A DNA stretch of 17,878 nucleotides from an uncultured Bacilli bacterium (GCA_910587725.1 CAJUNG010000038.1:1-17878); one strand, 5' to 3'; positions 6,220 through 12,874 are shown, numbered from the stretch's first letter. Numbers and translations: made by a program. The notes: generated from the letters alone by a model not told the origin.

Positions 6220-7203
6220 ATGACAGTTGTTTCAATGAATTATTTATTAGAAGCCGGAGTTCACTTCGGACATCAAAAACGTAGATGGAATCCTAAAATG
6301 AAGGAATACATCTTCTCTACGCGCGATGATATTTATATTATCGATTTACAAAAAACAGCAGCAAAGATTGAAGAAGCTTATGTTGCCGTTAAGAAAATTG
6401 CTGAGAATGGTGGAAAATTCTTGTTTGTTGGTACAAAAAAACAAGCACAAGAAGCAGCAGAAGAATCAGCAAATCGTACAGAAATGTACTTTGTTAATGA
6501 ACGTTGGTTAGGGGGAACTTTAACAAACTTCAAAACAATTAAAAGTCGTGTTAGACGTCTAGAAGAAATCGAAGAGATGGAAAAAAATGGAACTTTTGAA
6601 GTGCTTCCTAAGAAAGAAGTTATCGGAATTCGTAAAGAATACGATAAATTAAATAAATATCTTCGTGGAATTCGTGAAATGAAAAAATTACCAGATGCTT
6701 TAGTTATTGTTGACCCTAAAAAAGAAGAAATTGCAATCAAAGAAGCAAGAATTTTGGGAATTCCTGTATTTGGTGTAGTAGATACAAATTGTGACCCAGA
6801 TATGGTTGATTATGTAATTCCTGGAAATGATGATGCTGTTCGTTCGGTAAAACTTATGATTGGTGTTTTAACTAATGCTATTGCTGAAGTGAATGGAAAC
6901 GAAGTAATTGATTTTGTTACTGAAGATGAAAAAATGAAAGCACCTAGAAAATTTAATCATGATAGAGAGGAAAACTTTTCTAATCGACCAGAAACTAAAG
7001 TAGAAGAAAAACGTGAAGTTAAAGAAGAAGTACAAAAGGAAGTTAAGGTAGAAGAGAAAAAAGAAGTAAAAACTTCAGATAGCGAAACTTCTGACCTTGC
7101 TAAATTAACAGTTGCAGAACTTAAAGAAATGGCAAAAGCACGTGGACTTGAAGGATATACTTCAATGAAAAAAGCAGAACTTGTTAGTTTGCTTAGTGAA
7201 TAA
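6220..7203 (+). CDS. rpsB: Ribosomal protein S2 (uS2) with C-terminal Rho_N/SAP-like tail
   Basis: The core is a standard S2: MNYLLEAGVHFGHQKRRWNP start, IIDLQKT, FVGTKKQAQ, NERWLGGTLTNFKTI, PDALVIVDPKKEEIAIKEA and the DTNCDPDMVDYVIPGNDDA strand near the end. S2 joins the 30S subunit late. The product is 327 residues against roughly 240-260 usually. About residues 240-288 are a Glu/Lys-rich linker, and residues 289-327 are a Rho_N/SAP-like domain almost the same as the one ending L20. I chose ATG 6220, giving the usual MTVVSM start, 11 bases after GAGG (6205-6208); an in-frame ATG at 6190 lacks a good site. The tsf gene follows 21 bases later, as is typical. Confidence 0.95.
   Translation: MTVVSMNYLLEAGVHFGHQKRRWNPKMKEYIFSTRDDIYIIDLQKTAAKIEEAYVAVKKIAENGGKFLFVGTKKQAQEAAEESANRTEMYFVNERWLGGTLTNFKTIKSRVRRLEEIEEMEKNGTFEVLPKKEVIGIRKEYDKLNKYLRGIREMKKLPDALVIVDPKKEEIAIKEARILGIPVFGVVDTNCDPDMVDYVIPGNDDAVRSVKLMIGVLTNAIAEVNGNEVIDFVTEDEKMKAPRKFNHDREENFSNRPETKVEEKREVKEEVQKEVKVEEKKEVKTSDSETSDLAKLTVAELKEMAKARGLEGYTSMKKAELVSLLSE
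7084..7203. repeat. Tail-coding direct repeat, copy 2 (3' end of rpsB)
   Basis: Second copy of the 120-base element that ends rplT, in the same orientation 1,084 bases downstream and also ending exactly at the stop codon. Recombination between the copies would remove the S2 core. Confidence 0.9.
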
Positions 7204-7224
7204 ATCATATTAGGAGGAAAGTAT

Positions 7225-8100
7225 ATGTATACTGCGAAAGATGTAAAAGATTTAAGAGAAAAAACTGGTGCAGGAATGATGGATTGCAAAAAAGCATTAG
7301 AAGCATCTAATGGAGATATGGAAAAAGCAATCGATTGGTTAAGAGAAAATGGAATCGCTAAAGCGGCAAAGAAAGAAAGTCGTATTGCTGCAGAGGGACT
7401 TACTAAAATTTTAGTGGATGGTAATCGTGCTGTGATTTTAGAAGTTAACTCTGAAACAGATTTTGTTGCAAAAAACGAAAACTTTGTATCTTTTGTTGAT
7501 TGTCTTGCCAAAGCTTTAATTAATGCAGAAGCTAATACGATGGATGAGGCAATGCAAGTTGTTGTCGATGGAACGACCGTTGAAGAAATGGTTAAAGAAA
7601 CGACTTCAAAAATTGGGGAGAAAATTAGTTTCCGTCGATTTGAGAAAGTGACGAAAAATGATGATGAGCACTTTGGCGCATACTCTCATATGGGAGGAAA
7701 AATTGGTGTTTTAACAGTGATTAAAGGAGCAAATGAAGAAGTTGCTAAAGATGTTGCTATGCATATTGCTGCGATGAGTCCAAATTATGTTAGAATTAGC
7801 GATGTTGATGCGGATGTATTAGCAAGAGAAAGTGCAGTGTTAAAAGAACAGATTATTAACGAAGGAAAACCTGCTGATAAAGTTGAAGGAATCTTAAAAG
7901 GAAAATTAAACAAGTTCTATGCTGAAATCTGCTTAGAAGAACAAATCTTTATTAAAGCAGAAAATAAAGAAACAGTTAAAAAATTTGTGGAATCTCATGG
8001 TGGAGAAATTATCACTATGGTTCGTTACAAAGTAGGAGATGGAATTGAAAAACGTCAAGAAAACTTTGCCGAAGAAGTAATGAATCAAATTCATGGATAG
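7225..8100 (+). CDS. tsf: Elongation factor Ts
   Basis: EF-Ts is the cytosolic nucleotide-exchange factor that recycles EF-Tu from the GDP to the GTP form. The 291-residue product has the UBA-like N-terminal domain (TAKDVKDLREKTGAGMMDCK through ALEASNGDMEKAIDWLRENG), the TDFVAKN motif of the core that contacts EF-Tu, and two core subdomains with MHIAAMSP and the GKLNKFYAEICLEEQ segment. Length is typical. ATG 7225 is preceded by AGGAGG with 7-base spacing. It is the last gene of the rpsB-tsf pair, and a strong terminator follows at once. Unlike its upstream partner it carries no extra tail. Confidence 0.97.
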   Translation: MYTAKDVKDLREKTGAGMMDCKKALEASNGDMEKAIDWLRENGIAKAAKKESRIAAEGLTKILVDGNRAVILEVNSETDFVAKNENFVSFVDCLAKALINAEANTMDEAMQVVVDGTTVEEMVKETTSKIGEKISFRRFEKVTKNDDEHFGAYSHMGGKIGVLTVIKGANEEVAKDVAMHIAAMSPNYVRISDVDADVLARESAVLKEQIINEGKPADKVEGILKGKLNKFYAEICLEEQIFIKAENKETVKKFVESHGGEIITMVRYKVGDGIEKRQENFAEEVMNQIHG

Positions 8101-8110
8101 TAAAAAAAAG

Positions 8111-8139
8111 TACTTACATTTGATGGTAAGTATTTTTTT
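8111..8139 (+). terminator. Intrinsic terminator of the rpsB-tsf unit
   Basis: A perfect 7-bp stem TACTTAC (8111-8117) with GTAAGTA (8126-8132), an 8-base loop and seven T (8133-8139). An A-run precedes the stem, so it could also work on the other strand. Confidence 0.9.
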
Positions 8140-8180
8140 ATTATAAATTTTGCTAACTTTCAATATTTTGACAAAATTTG

Positions 8181-8189
8181 TGCTATTAT
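8181..8189 (+). promoter_or_regulatory. Extended -10 element before the candidate small RNA
   Basis: TGCTATTAT (8181-8189) fits an extended -10 (TGnTATAAT) and predicts a start near 8196-8197, three or four bases before the long inverted repeat. A TTGACA at 8168-8173 is too close (about 10 bp) to serve as its -35. Confidence 0.4.
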
Positions 8190-8196
8190 AGAAAAC

Positions 8197-8345
8197 CGTG
8201 ATGCATTTGAAGAATTATTTATCATGGAAATCCTTTTTTAAAAAATATTCTCAAAACTTCCTTTAATTTATGTTTAACCCTACTTTATTTAAAACGTTCG
8301 ATAAAAAGTAATTATCGTCGAATTAAAAATTTTCAAATGCATCCA
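8197..8345 (+). ncRNA. Candidate structured small RNA closed by a 14-bp helix
   Basis: GATGCATTTGAAGA (8200-8213) is complementary to 8330-8343 over 14 bp with one G-T wobble, with about 116 bases between the arms. Inside, CGATAA and TTATCG make a 6-bp hairpin around 8299-8317. A long closing helix around a large open region with a small 3'-side hairpin recalls 6S RNA, but I cannot identify it by sequence and it is shorter than typical 6S. No clear terminator follows; there is only a modest T-rich run at 8346-8355. There is no reading frame of note here. The alternative is an inverted-repeat mobile element of about 144 bp, but no target-site duplication is visible. Confidence 0.4.
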
Positions 8346-8356
8346 TTTCTATTTTA

Positions 8357-8385
8357 GCATATATTCTTTATTTTTTACGTATAAT
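8357..8385 (+). promoter_or_regulatory. Promoter of the GH25 gene, possibly SigmaE-type
   Basis: TATAAT (8380-8385) is a perfect SigA -10 but lacks a convincing -35 at 17 bp. An alternative reading is GCATATA (8357-8363), 14 bases, then CGTATAAT (8378-8385). This resembles the SigmaE pattern KMATATT-N14-CATACA-T with a few mismatches. The gene for SigmaE lies 2 kb downstream. Both readings are possible. Confidence 0.5.
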
Positions 8386-8415
8386 AAAGATAGTTTTATT
8401 CATTTGGAGGTGTTT

Positions 8416-9618
8416 ATGAAAAATTCAACATATAAGGTTTACCTTTTTACCTTTCTTGGTCTTTGTGTTTTCCTTTTTTGTGGGTTTCAACTTTATCATT
8501 ATCTTCGGGTAAAATTTGCTAAAATTGAAGTTACCCTAGTAGAAAATCGTACTATTGAATTTGCTAGTAAAAAACGAGTATCTGAATATATTGAAAGTAT
8601 TAATGGTGAAATTATTGATGATTTTTGGATTGATACAACGAAAGCACTTGGTGAGCAAAAAGTGACCTTTCAATTCATTAACGAGCAAAAGATTAAGTTA
8701 AACTATACATTTTTAGTTGATATTGTCGATACAACCCCGCCATTAGTATGGCTTAGTGGTAGTTATTCTATTGTAAAGGGAAGTGAAGATAACTTAACTA
8801 AAAGCATTCTTTGTGGAGATGATTACGATAAAAATCCGCATTGTTATATTGAAGGAGAATACGATTTAGACCAAGTTGGTACCTATCCATTAGTATTTCA
8901 TGCAGAAGACAGTAGTGGAAATCGAACAGAGAAAGAGTTCAATCTTAAAGTATATGAAAAAAGTATCCATAGCACGCCTTCAACTCCTCATTATCTTTCC
9001 TTCTCTGAAGTTTATAAAACCTATAAAACACCTTCTAATCGAATTGGGATTGATATTTCTAAATGGCAAGGAGATATTGATTTTGAAAAAGTTAAAAAGG
9101 CTGGAGTTGAATTTGTGATTATTCGGGTTGGAACGACTAAAGGGATTGGTGGAGAATTTGTGTTGGATGAAAAGTTTGTGGCAAATATTCAAGGGGCAAG
9201 TGAAGTAGGACTTCCTGTTGGCGTTTATTTTTACTCTTATGCTAATCACCGAATGCAAGCAGAAAAAGAAGCGAAATGGGTCATCTCTCAAATCAAGGAT
9301 TATTCCTTACAATTGCCTGTTGTTTTTGATTTTGAAGACTGGACACACTTTAATGACTATCAACTCAGTTTCTATGAACTTTCTATGGTTGCCAATACCT
9401 TTTTAGAAACAGTAGAGAATTCTGGATATCAGGGGATGCTTTATAGCAGTAAAACTTATTTAGAAAATATTTGGCATTCTCTAAATTATGAAACTTGGCT
9501 TGCCCATTATACTTCTAAAACCAATTATCAGGGAAAATATAAAATGTGGCAACTGAGTAATATTGGAAAAGTTGATGGAATTTCTGGTGCGGTGGATTTA
9601 GATATTTTATATGATTAA
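8416..9618 (+). CDS. Membrane-anchored GH25 muramidase with an Ig-like domain
   Basis: The 400-residue protein has three parts. Residues about 8-28 are one transmembrane helix (YLFTFLGLCVFLFCGFQL) without a signal-peptidase site, so it is probably anchored facing outside. Residues about 95-180 look like an Ig/cadherin-like wall domain (DUF5011 or HYR type: DTTPPLVWL, VGTYPLVFHAEDSSGNRTEKE). Residues about 209-400 are a GH25 lysozyme domain with Asp213 in GIDISKWQG, Asp305 and Glu307 in VVFDFED, and the closing MWQLSN...AVDLDI. GH25 enzymes cut the MurNAc-GlcNAc bond of peptidoglycan. ATG 8416 is preceded by GGAGG with 5-base spacing. It is monocistronic and next to the early sporulation genes, so a role in wall remodelling during engulfment is possible but not shown. 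Confidence 0.9.
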   Translation: MKNSTYKVYLFTFLGLCVFLFCGFQLYHYLRVKFAKIEVTLVENRTIEFASKKRVSEYIESINGEIIDDFWIDTTKALGEQKVTFQFINEQKIKLNYTFLVDIVDTTPPLVWLSGSYSIVKGSEDNLTKSILCGDDYDKNPHCYIEGEYDLDQVGTYPLVFHAEDSSGNRTEKEFNLKVYEKSIHSTPSTPHYLSFSEVYKTYKTPSNRIGIDISKWQGDIDFEKVKKAGVEFVIIRVGTTKGIGGEFVLDEKFVANIQGASEVGLPVGVYFYSYANHRMQAEKEAKWVISQIKDYSLQLPVVFDFEDWTHFNDYQLSFYELSMVANTFLETVENSGYQGMLYSSKTYLENIWHSLNYETWLAHYTSKTNYQGKYKMWQLSNIGKVDGISGAVDLDILYD

Positions 9619-9646
9619 ACTTGTTGCTATTTCGACAAGTTTTTTT
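9617..9646 (+). terminator. Intrinsic terminator of the GH25 gene, overlapping the spoIIGA control region
   Basis: An 8-bp stem (9617-9624 with 9635-9642), a 10-base loop and a T-run to 9646. The first stem bases lie within the stop codon. The 3' part of the loop and stem carry the 0A-box-like TTCGACA (9631-9637). Confidence 0.85.
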
Positions 9647-9664
9647 GTTTTTCCTTTTTATACT
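9631..9664 (+). promoter_or_regulatory. Putative Spo0A-activated promoter of spoIIGA
   Basis: TTCGACA (9631-9637) is the complement of TGTCGAA, the core of the Spo0A-binding 0A box. A good -10 TATACT (9659-9664) lies downstream, with no -35 at 17 bp (CAAGTT there). The -35-like TTCGAC is 22 bp upstream of the -10, the same unusual spacing I recall for the Spo0A-dependent B. subtilis spoIIG promoter. The motif and spacing are seen; binding is inferred. Confidence 0.55.
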
Positions 9665-9688
9665 GAAAATAGAAAGGAAGTTTTTTTG

Positions 9689-10459
9689 ATGAAAATTTAT
9701 GTCGATGTCATTTTCTTTTTAAACTTTTCTTTTGATTTTTTACTACTATTTAGTGTTACACTTATTTTAAAAAGGAAAGTAAGATGGATTCGTTTACTTC
9801 TCGCTAGTTTGGTTGGGGCACTTTCTACTTTTTTACTATTTTTCCCGATGAATACTTTTCTTCTTTTCCTTTTTAAGGTTGTTGTTTCCATTTTTATGGT
9901 GCTTATTTCTTTTGGAAAAACAAGTTTTTTGAAAAATATGGGATATTTGTATTTTTCGAGTATTTTATTAGGAGGATTTTTAACCTTTCTCAATCAACAA
10001 TTTTCGTATAAAAGTGAAGGACTAATTTTCTTTACTAATGGTTTTAGTATCAATGTTCTTGTGCTTTTGATTTTATCTCCGATTATTTTTACCTTTTATT
10101 ACCGACAGAGTCGATATTTTCGAAATACTTTATCTAATGTTCATATCGTTGAGATTTTTTATCAAGAAAAAAGTTATTCTTATCAGGCATACTTTGATAC
10201 GGGAAATTCTTTAGTAGACCCTTATAAAAAAAGACCAGTTCATCTCCTTTTTGACCGACGCTTACAGGAAAATTTTGACCAATTTATTATGATTCCTTTT
10301 TCTACTTTAAATTCTTCTGGTGTTGTTCGAGGCGTTGTTTTTGATAAGATGATTGTCGATGGAAAGCTAGAGATTTTAAGGCCTTTAATTGGTTTTGTGA
10401 GTCAAGAATTTAACCTTGATGATGCTTCTATGATTTTAAGTGGAAGTACAAAACTTTAG
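9689..10459 (+). CDS. spoIIGA: SpoIIGA, membrane aspartic protease that activates pro-SigmaE
   Basis: SpoIIGA sits in the septum membrane of sporulating cells and cuts the pro-sequence from SigmaE after a signal from the forespore. The N-terminal half is about five hydrophobic segments (residues about 1-150, opening MKIYVDVIFFLNFSFDFLLL). The cytosolic C-terminal half holds the aspartic protease motif AYFDTGNSLVDP with catalytic Asp170 and a later GVVRGVVFDKM strand. The length of 256 is shorter than B. subtilis (about 309) but complete in plan. ATG 9689 follows GAAAGGAAG at 9672-9680; upstream in-frame codons run through the preceding terminator and are unlikely to be used. Its substrate gene sigE follows 73 bases later. 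Confidence 0.93.
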   Translation: MKIYVDVIFFLNFSFDFLLLFSVTLILKRKVRWIRLLLASLVGALSTFLLFFPMNTFLLFLFKVVVSIFMVLISFGKTSFLKNMGYLYFSSILLGGFLTFLNQQFSYKSEGLIFFTNGFSINVLVLLILSPIIFTFYYRQSRYFRNTLSNVHIVEIFYQEKSYSYQAYFDTGNSLVDPYKKRPVHLLFDRRLQENFDQFIMIPFSTLNSSGVVRGVVFDKMIVDGKLEILRPLIGFVSQEFNLDDASMILSGSTKL

Positions 10460-10470
10460 GTTGAATATAA

Positions 10471-10477
10471 TTCGACA
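10471..10477 (-). promoter_or_regulatory. 0A-box-like heptamer between spoIIGA and sigE
   Basis: TTCGACA here is again the complement of TGTCGAA. A TATAAT (10466-10471) touches it, but no -35 is visible. It could be a chance match, a second Spo0A site, or part of an independent sigE promoter. Confidence 0.3.
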
Positions 10478-10532
10478 TCCTTCTTAATTTTTATTTGCTA
10501 ACATATTTTTTAGAAGAAAGGGTGAATTTCAA

Positions 10533-11222
10533 ATGTTATCTATATTTTTATTGTTATCGCGTATTTTTAATAAAATTGCTGGATGTTTTTATGTTGGGGC
10601 AACTGATGTTTTACCAGAACCATTATCTAAAGAAGAGGAAGAATACTTTTTGCTTCAGGCGTCCGATGGAGATATTTTTGCTAGAGATAAGTTAATCGAG
10701 CATAATTTAAGACTTGTTGTTTTTCTTGCTAAACGATACGAAAATACGAATATCGATTTAGAAGATTTAGTAAGTATTGGAACGATTGGTCTAATTAAAG
10801 GAATCAATACTTATAAAAGTGATAAAAATATCAAATTAGCAACTTATGCTTCGCGTTGTATCGATAATGAAATCTTGATGTATTTAAGAAAAAATAAGAA
10901 GATTAGGACAGAAGTTTCTATTGAAGAATCTTTGAGCTATGATAGTGACGGAAATGAACTTCATTTAGAAGATGTTCTTGGAACAGATGCCGATTTAGTG
11001 ACGAAAGGCTTAGAAGAAGAAACTGAGAAAAACTTGGTGATGCAAGAAATTGCCCGTCTTCCTAAAAGAGATAGAGAAATCATTATTTTACGTTATGGAT
11101 TAGATGGAAAGCAAGAAATGACACAGAAAGAAGTTGCAGAGGTATTAGGAATTAGTCAATCCTATATTTCTAGAATTGAAAAAAAGGTGATTCGTCGTTT
11201 GCAAATGCTTGTGAAAGTATAA
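10533..11222 (+). CDS. sigE: Pro-SigmaE, early mother-cell sporulation sigma factor
   Basis: A 229-residue Sigma70-family factor. Region 2 is clear (HNLRLVVFLAKRYENTNIDL, then DLVSIGTIGLIKGIN, then KLATYASRCIDNEILMYLR), as is a region 4 helix-turn-helix (MTQKEVAEVLGISQSYISRI). The N-terminal 18 or so residues are hydrophobic and amphipathic (MLSIFLLLSRIFNKIAGC), followed by FYVGATDVLPEPLS, which aligns with YYIGGSEALPPPLS of B. subtilis SigmaE around its processing site. That match, the VLGTDADLVTK segment and the upstream spoIIGA favour SigmaE over the related SigmaK. ATG 10533 follows AAAGGGTG with about 8-base spacing. The product should be inactive and membrane-associated until SpoIIGA cuts it. 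Confidence 0.92.
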   Translation: MLSIFLLLSRIFNKIAGCFYVGATDVLPEPLSKEEEEYFLLQASDGDIFARDKLIEHNLRLVVFLAKRYENTNIDLEDLVSIGTIGLIKGINTYKSDKNIKLATYASRCIDNEILMYLRKNKKIRTEVSIEESLSYDSDGNELHLEDVLGTDADLVTKGLEEETEKNLVMQEIARLPKRDREIIILRYGLDGKQEMTQKEVAEVLGISQSYISRIEKKVIRRLQMLVKV

Positions 11223-11294
11223 GATATTGTAGTAGCAATAGCAGAATTTATTTTATTTTCCACCTTTGACCTTTGGCAAATGTATCTTCGGTTC

Positions 11295-11323
11295 TTGCTT
11301 TTTTTTATGGTTCCTTTTATAAT
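11295..11323 (+). promoter_or_regulatory. SigA promoter of rsmE
   Basis: TTGCTT (11295-11300), a 17-bp spacer and a perfect TATAAT (11318-11323). The GCAA...TTGC sequence at 11276-11298 followed by a T-run might also serve as a weak terminator for sigE, overlapping this -35. Confidence 0.7.
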
Positions 11324-11347
11324 TTAAAATAGGTGAGGTGATGATTT

Positions 11348-12064
11348 GTGCAGAGATATTTTGTAACAGAAAAAGAAGGGGAAGACTTTCTTCTTCATTT
11401 AGATGATTGTCACCATGTACAAAAAGTGATGCGGATGAGTTTAGGAGAAACCGTCGAAATTGTTTATCAAGACACTTTATATCTTGCTTCCCTTGTTGCT
11501 TTAGAACCAAGAGTAAGAGCGAAACTACTTGAAAAACAAGAAGAAGATTCTTCGCTTTCTCTGTCAGTTACTTTAGTACAATCTGCGGTTAAAGAACAAA
11601 AGATGGATACGATTTTACAAAAAGCCACCGAATTGGGCGTTGATAAAATTTATCCCTTTCAAGCAGAAAGAAGTGTTGTCAAGTTAAGTGACAAGTGGGA
11701 AAAGAAAAAAGTTCGTTGGGAAAAAATTGTCAAGGAAGCAAGCGAACAATCAAAACGCGTAAAAATCCCGAAAATTGGGGATATTTTAAGCATTAATCAC
11801 TTTTTAGATACTTCTAAATATACCTATTGCTTATTATGTACAGTAAGAGAAAAACCAAAAGTTATCAAAAAGGTATTATCAAAATGTAAAAAAGGTGATA
11901 CAATGATAATAATAGTAGGTCCGGAAGGTGGATTTACTGAATTTGAAGAAGAACAATTTGAGAAGTTAGGTTTTCTTCCGGTTTCGTTGGGAAAAAGCGT
12001 TTTACGAACAGAAACCGCTAGTTTATTTTTACTTAGCGCTGTTCGTTATATAGATATGGAGTGA
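11348..12064 (+). CDS. rsmE: 16S rRNA (uracil-1498-N3)-methyltransferase RsmE
   Basis: RsmE methylates U1498 of 16S rRNA in the assembled 30S subunit using S-adenosylmethionine. The 238-residue product has the N-terminal PUA-like domain (QRYFVTEKEGEDFLLHLDDC, then HHVQKVMRM) and a SPOUT-type knot domain with KEQKMDTILQKATELGVDKI, the ERSVVK and WEKIVKEASEQSKR segments, and the SAM-binding knot IIIVGPEGGFTEFEEEQ and LGKSVLRTETASLFLLSAVRY. Length is standard. The start is GTG 11348, 5 bases after GAGGTGAT; no in-frame ATG would keep the N-terminal domain. Its stop TGA overlaps the region just before the next gene, indicating co-transcription. Confidence 0.95.
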   Translation: MQRYFVTEKEGEDFLLHLDDCHHVQKVMRMSLGETVEIVYQDTLYLASLVALEPRVRAKLLEKQEEDSSLSLSVTLVQSAVKEQKMDTILQKATELGVDKIYPFQAERSVVKLSDKWEKKKVRWEKIVKEASEQSKRVKIPKIGDILSINHFLDTSKYTYCLLCTVREKPKVIKKVLSKCKKGDTMIIIVGPEGGFTEFEEEQFEKLGFLPVSLGKSVLRTETASLFLLSAVRYIDME

Positions 12065-12069
12065 ACAAT

Positions 12070-12828
12070 ATGGGTTTTTTTATGAATCTTGGAAAAGATA
12101 TTTCCAGTGAAATTTTAGTGATTTACGGACTCATTACCTTTGTCGTTGGATTAATTATATTTACTGTTTTTTTAGATAAAAAAGATAAAAAGAAAATTTT
12201 TCTTACAAAAACACAAGAATTAAGACTTATGGATTTAAGAAAAGCGGAAGATGATTATACAGAAGAATTTAAACGTCAAAAAGAAGAAGTTGTCTTGAAT
12301 GTAGTAAAACCAAAAGAGAAAAAAGAAGTGTGTTTGGAAAAAGTTAATTTGATAGAGGAAAATCCGCAAGAAGATTTTACCTTAGAAGAGGTACTTTTGC
12401 CAGAAGAAAATAAAGATATTCAATCGTCTTATGTACAAGCTAAGGAAGCTTTACCTAAGATGGAGGTATTAGAAGAAATTTCTTATCGTGATGAAGATTT
12501 ATTTGAAATTGATGAAACACAATATATTGAAGATGACTTAGAAAAAACTTCTGCACAAATTCAATTAGAGATTTTGGCGAAAGAGTTGGAGAAAGCGAAA
12601 AGAGAAGAAGAAGCACGGATTCAAAAATTTGAATCGGCACAAGAAGAAAATGCGATTATTAGTTATAAAGAATTATTGAAAGTTTCGGATACTTTATATG
12701 ACCAAAATGAGAAAGTTCAATATTTAGATGAGGGAAATGAACCAATTAATTTAGAAGAATTGCGTAGTAAATTTCAATCAGTTACTAATCATAGTGCAAG
12801 TACTTCTTCAGAAATTGAGATTTTATAG
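12070..12828 (+). CDS. Bitopic membrane protein with long acidic cytoplasmic region
   Basis: I do not recognise this 252-residue protein. Residues about 13-35 (SSEILVIYGLITFVVGLIIF) form one transmembrane helix, followed by a basic stop-transfer cluster KKDKKKIF, so the N-terminus is probably outside and the rest inside. The remainder is very rich in Glu and Lys; residues about 165-200 (AQIQLEILAKELEKAKREEE) look like a coiled coil. A short, more ordered C-terminal segment reads IISYKELLKVSDTLYDQ and INLEELRSKFQ. ATG 12070 follows GGAG (12058-12061) with 8-base spacing, and the start is only 5 bases past the rsmE stop. A strong terminator follows. The architecture suggests a membrane-tethered scaffold or adaptor; no function is assigned. 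Confidence 0.8.
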   Translation: MGFFMNLGKDISSEILVIYGLITFVVGLIIFTVFLDKKDKKKIFLTKTQELRLMDLRKAEDDYTEEFKRQKEEVVLNVVKPKEKKEVCLEKVNLIEENPQEDFTLEEVLLPEENKDIQSSYVQAKEALPKMEVLEEISYRDEDLFEIDETQYIEDDLEKTSAQIQLEILAKELEKAKREEEARIQKFESAQEENAIISYKELLKVSDTLYDQNEKVQYLDEGNEPINLEELRSKFQSVTNHSASTSSEIEIL

Positions 12829-12837
12829 ATTTTAGTG

Positions 12838-12874
12838 AGTCTGATTAAGTTTTTATTCTTTTTCAGACTTTTTT
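12838..12874 (+). terminator. Intrinsic terminator of rsmE and the following gene
   Basis: Perfect 7-bp stem AGTCTGA (12838-12844) with TCAGACT (12863-12869), an 18-base loop and a T-run to 12874. Confidence 0.85.

Noticed and set aside
6378..7511. Minus-strand reading frames opposite rpsB and tsf (6378-6740 and 6957-7511)
   Set aside because: They are shadows of conserved + strand genes, lack ribosome binding sites, and encode low-complexity Ser/Phe-rich sequence.
8168..8192. TTGACA plus TATAGA as a normal SigA promoter
   Set aside because: The spacing is only 13 bp. The extended -10 TGCTATTAT is the better candidate.
8200..8343. Miniature inverted-repeat element
   Set aside because: The inverted repeat is long enough, but no target-site duplication flanks it and no second copy is seen in the window; an RNA helix is the simpler reading. 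Not fully excluded.
10533..11222. SigmaK instead of SigmaE
   Set aside because: The two families are close, but the FYVGATDVLPEPLS processing region, the VLGTDADLVTK segment and the adjacent spoIIGA all favour SigmaE. There is no sign of a sigK-type interrupting element.
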